A model generated the notes under the pieces. It searched no databases. It saw nothing but the letters and a program-made list of their open reading frames with translations, and had not been told where the DNA came from. DNA of 64,000 bases from Bacillota bacterium (GTDB lineage Bacteria > Bacillota > Clostridia > Acetivibrionales > DSM-27016). Both the position numbers and the translations under genes were made by a program. The stretch's first letter is position 1. Every line of letters starts with the position of its first letter. This document shows positions 63,412 to 64,000 of the stretch, in pieces. The DNA lies in NCBI GenBank assembly GCA_023390115.1, contig JAEWDM010000007.1, forward strand, positions 1-64,000, given 5' to 3'.

Positions 63412-64000
63412 ATGCTGGAAATTTTCAGAACAATGCTTTTGGATAAAACGCTTGCAGCCCCGCTGTACCTGCAATTGTACGAGGCTATAAAAAATTTGAT
63501 CGATGAGGGCACTCTCGTGGCGCATTCAAGGCTGCCCTCCATAAGAAGCCTCGCGGCCATATTAAATGTCAACCAGGTTACGGTGGTGTCTGCCTTCAAA
63601 CGCCTGGGGCATGAGGAATATGTATATTCAAAGCCCGGAAGCGGAACATATATCTCAAACACGCTTTCCTTAAAAGGCATGGCGGGCAGCGGAAGCAGCA
63701 ATATAATACTTGATGAACTGTACCAGCAGGATGACCTTCCGTTTTTGGCCAGCGGACAGGTAACTCTTAATGAGAATACAATTAATTTTGCAAGCGCCAC
63801 GCCTACCTCGGATTTGTTCCCAATAGACAACTTCAAGGTTGTGCTTAATGATATTCTGGACAGGGACAAGGGTAATGCATTCAGCTATCAGGACATCAGG
63901 GGATTCCTGCCGCTCAGGGAATGTATAAGCCAGCTTATGCAAAAGAGCAATATTAAGAGCAATGCCGAAAACATACAGATAATCTCCGGCGCACAGCAGG
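63412..64000 (+). CDS. MocR-type GntR regulator fused to an aminotransferase domain (5' part)
   Basis: The frame from ATG 63412 stays open to the window end, giving 196 residues. The start is MLEIFRTMLLDKTLAAPLYL, and the helix-turn-helix follows (LPSIRSLAAILNVNQVTVV, SAFKRLGHEEYVYSKPGSGT). The N-terminal part of a class I aminotransferase fold starts near residue 125 (INFASATPTSDLFPIDNF, SYQDIRGFLPLRECI). MocR/PdxR proteins bind pyridoxal phosphate and regulate vitamin B6 or amino-acid genes. AGGCGG lies before the start. The PLP-binding Lys is beyond the window. Confidence 0.88.
   Translation, partial: MLEIFRTMLLDKTLAAPLYLQLYEAIKNLIDEGTLVAHSRLPSIRSLAAILNVNQVTVVSAFKRLGHEEYVYSKPGSGTYISNTLSLKGMAGSGSSNIILDELYQQDDLPFLASGQVTLNENTINFASATPTSDLFPIDNFKVVLNDILDRDKGNAFSYQDIRGFLPLRECISQLMQKSNIKSNAENIQIISGAQQ

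Noticed and set aside
63378..63869. Minus-strand open frame of 163 codons at the right end
   Set aside because: It is antisense to a clear GntR-aminotransferase gene on the plus strand that has a ribosome site and domains.

Overview
The window looks like the chromosome of an anaerobic spore-forming member of the Clostridia. The main reason is a recognisable sporulation and cell-wall locus, read right to left as ywmB, murA, spoIID, a SpoIIQ-like M23 peptidase and spoIIID. Strong AGGAGG-type ribosome sites, S-layer-homology (SLH) proteins and AT-rich intergenic DNA fit this. The precise genus cannot be read from the sequence alone; a cellulolytic Ruminiclostridium/Acetivibrio-like relative is a guess.

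Layout. (a) 1-2422: a tyrosine recombinase, a small coiled-coil protein and a decaying intergenic stretch. That stretch holds a frameshifted type I (holin-like) toxin with a hairpin covering its ribosome site, an attenuator-like structure and a fragment of a bacterial Ig-like domain. (b) 2423-28771 (minus): a single 26.3-kb gene for a secreted protein of 8,782 residues. It has 8 N-terminal fibronectin type III (FN3) domains, then 13 six-bladed Kelch propellers separated by single FN3 domains. Two of those FN3 domains carry an inserted F5/8C (discoidin) domain. Then come 28 tandem FN3 domains, a helical repeat region and a beta-rich C-terminus. (c) 28772-30546: a long leader, a remnant of an FtsK/SpoIIIE DNA translocase and the 5' part of a group II intron that starts just behind a rho-independent terminator.

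(d) 30549-45802 (minus): one tightly packed 14-gene catabolic operon. It encodes a GntR/FCD regulator, a RuBisCO-like protein, two xylose-isomerase-like TIM-barrel proteins, a metallo-beta-lactamase-fold hydrolase, a three-gene ABC sugar importer, a GH38 alpha-mannosidase, a zinc alcohol dehydrogenase, a UPF0261/Tm-1-like protein, a class II aldolase, an RpiB-type isomerase and a triose-phosphate-isomerase-like protein. A perfect 20-bp inverted repeat overlaps the promoter. The gene set resembles branched or acid sugar pathways such as apionate/3-oxo-isoapionate breakdown, in which a RuBisCO-like enzyme makes L-erythrulose-1-phosphate and two isomerases carry it to erythrose-4-phosphate. No recognised sugar kinase is in the operon, so the pathway is probably a variant or a new one.

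(e) 45850-50362: the sporulation/cell-wall block, with spoIIID cut off after its helix-turn-helix exactly where the catabolic operon begins. (f) 50563-59643: two paralogous, translationally coupled FN3-SLH surface proteins. (g) 59835-64000: a small prepilin peptidase and a shikimate-kinase-like gene (plus strand), then a membrane protein, a metallophosphoesterase and a lipoate-protein ligase (minus strand), and finally the start of a MocR-type regulator (plus strand) that runs off the window.

The two most unusual objects are the Kelch/FN3/F5-8C giant with its nested internal duplications, and the kinase-less RuBisCO-like operon that abuts a truncated spoIIID.
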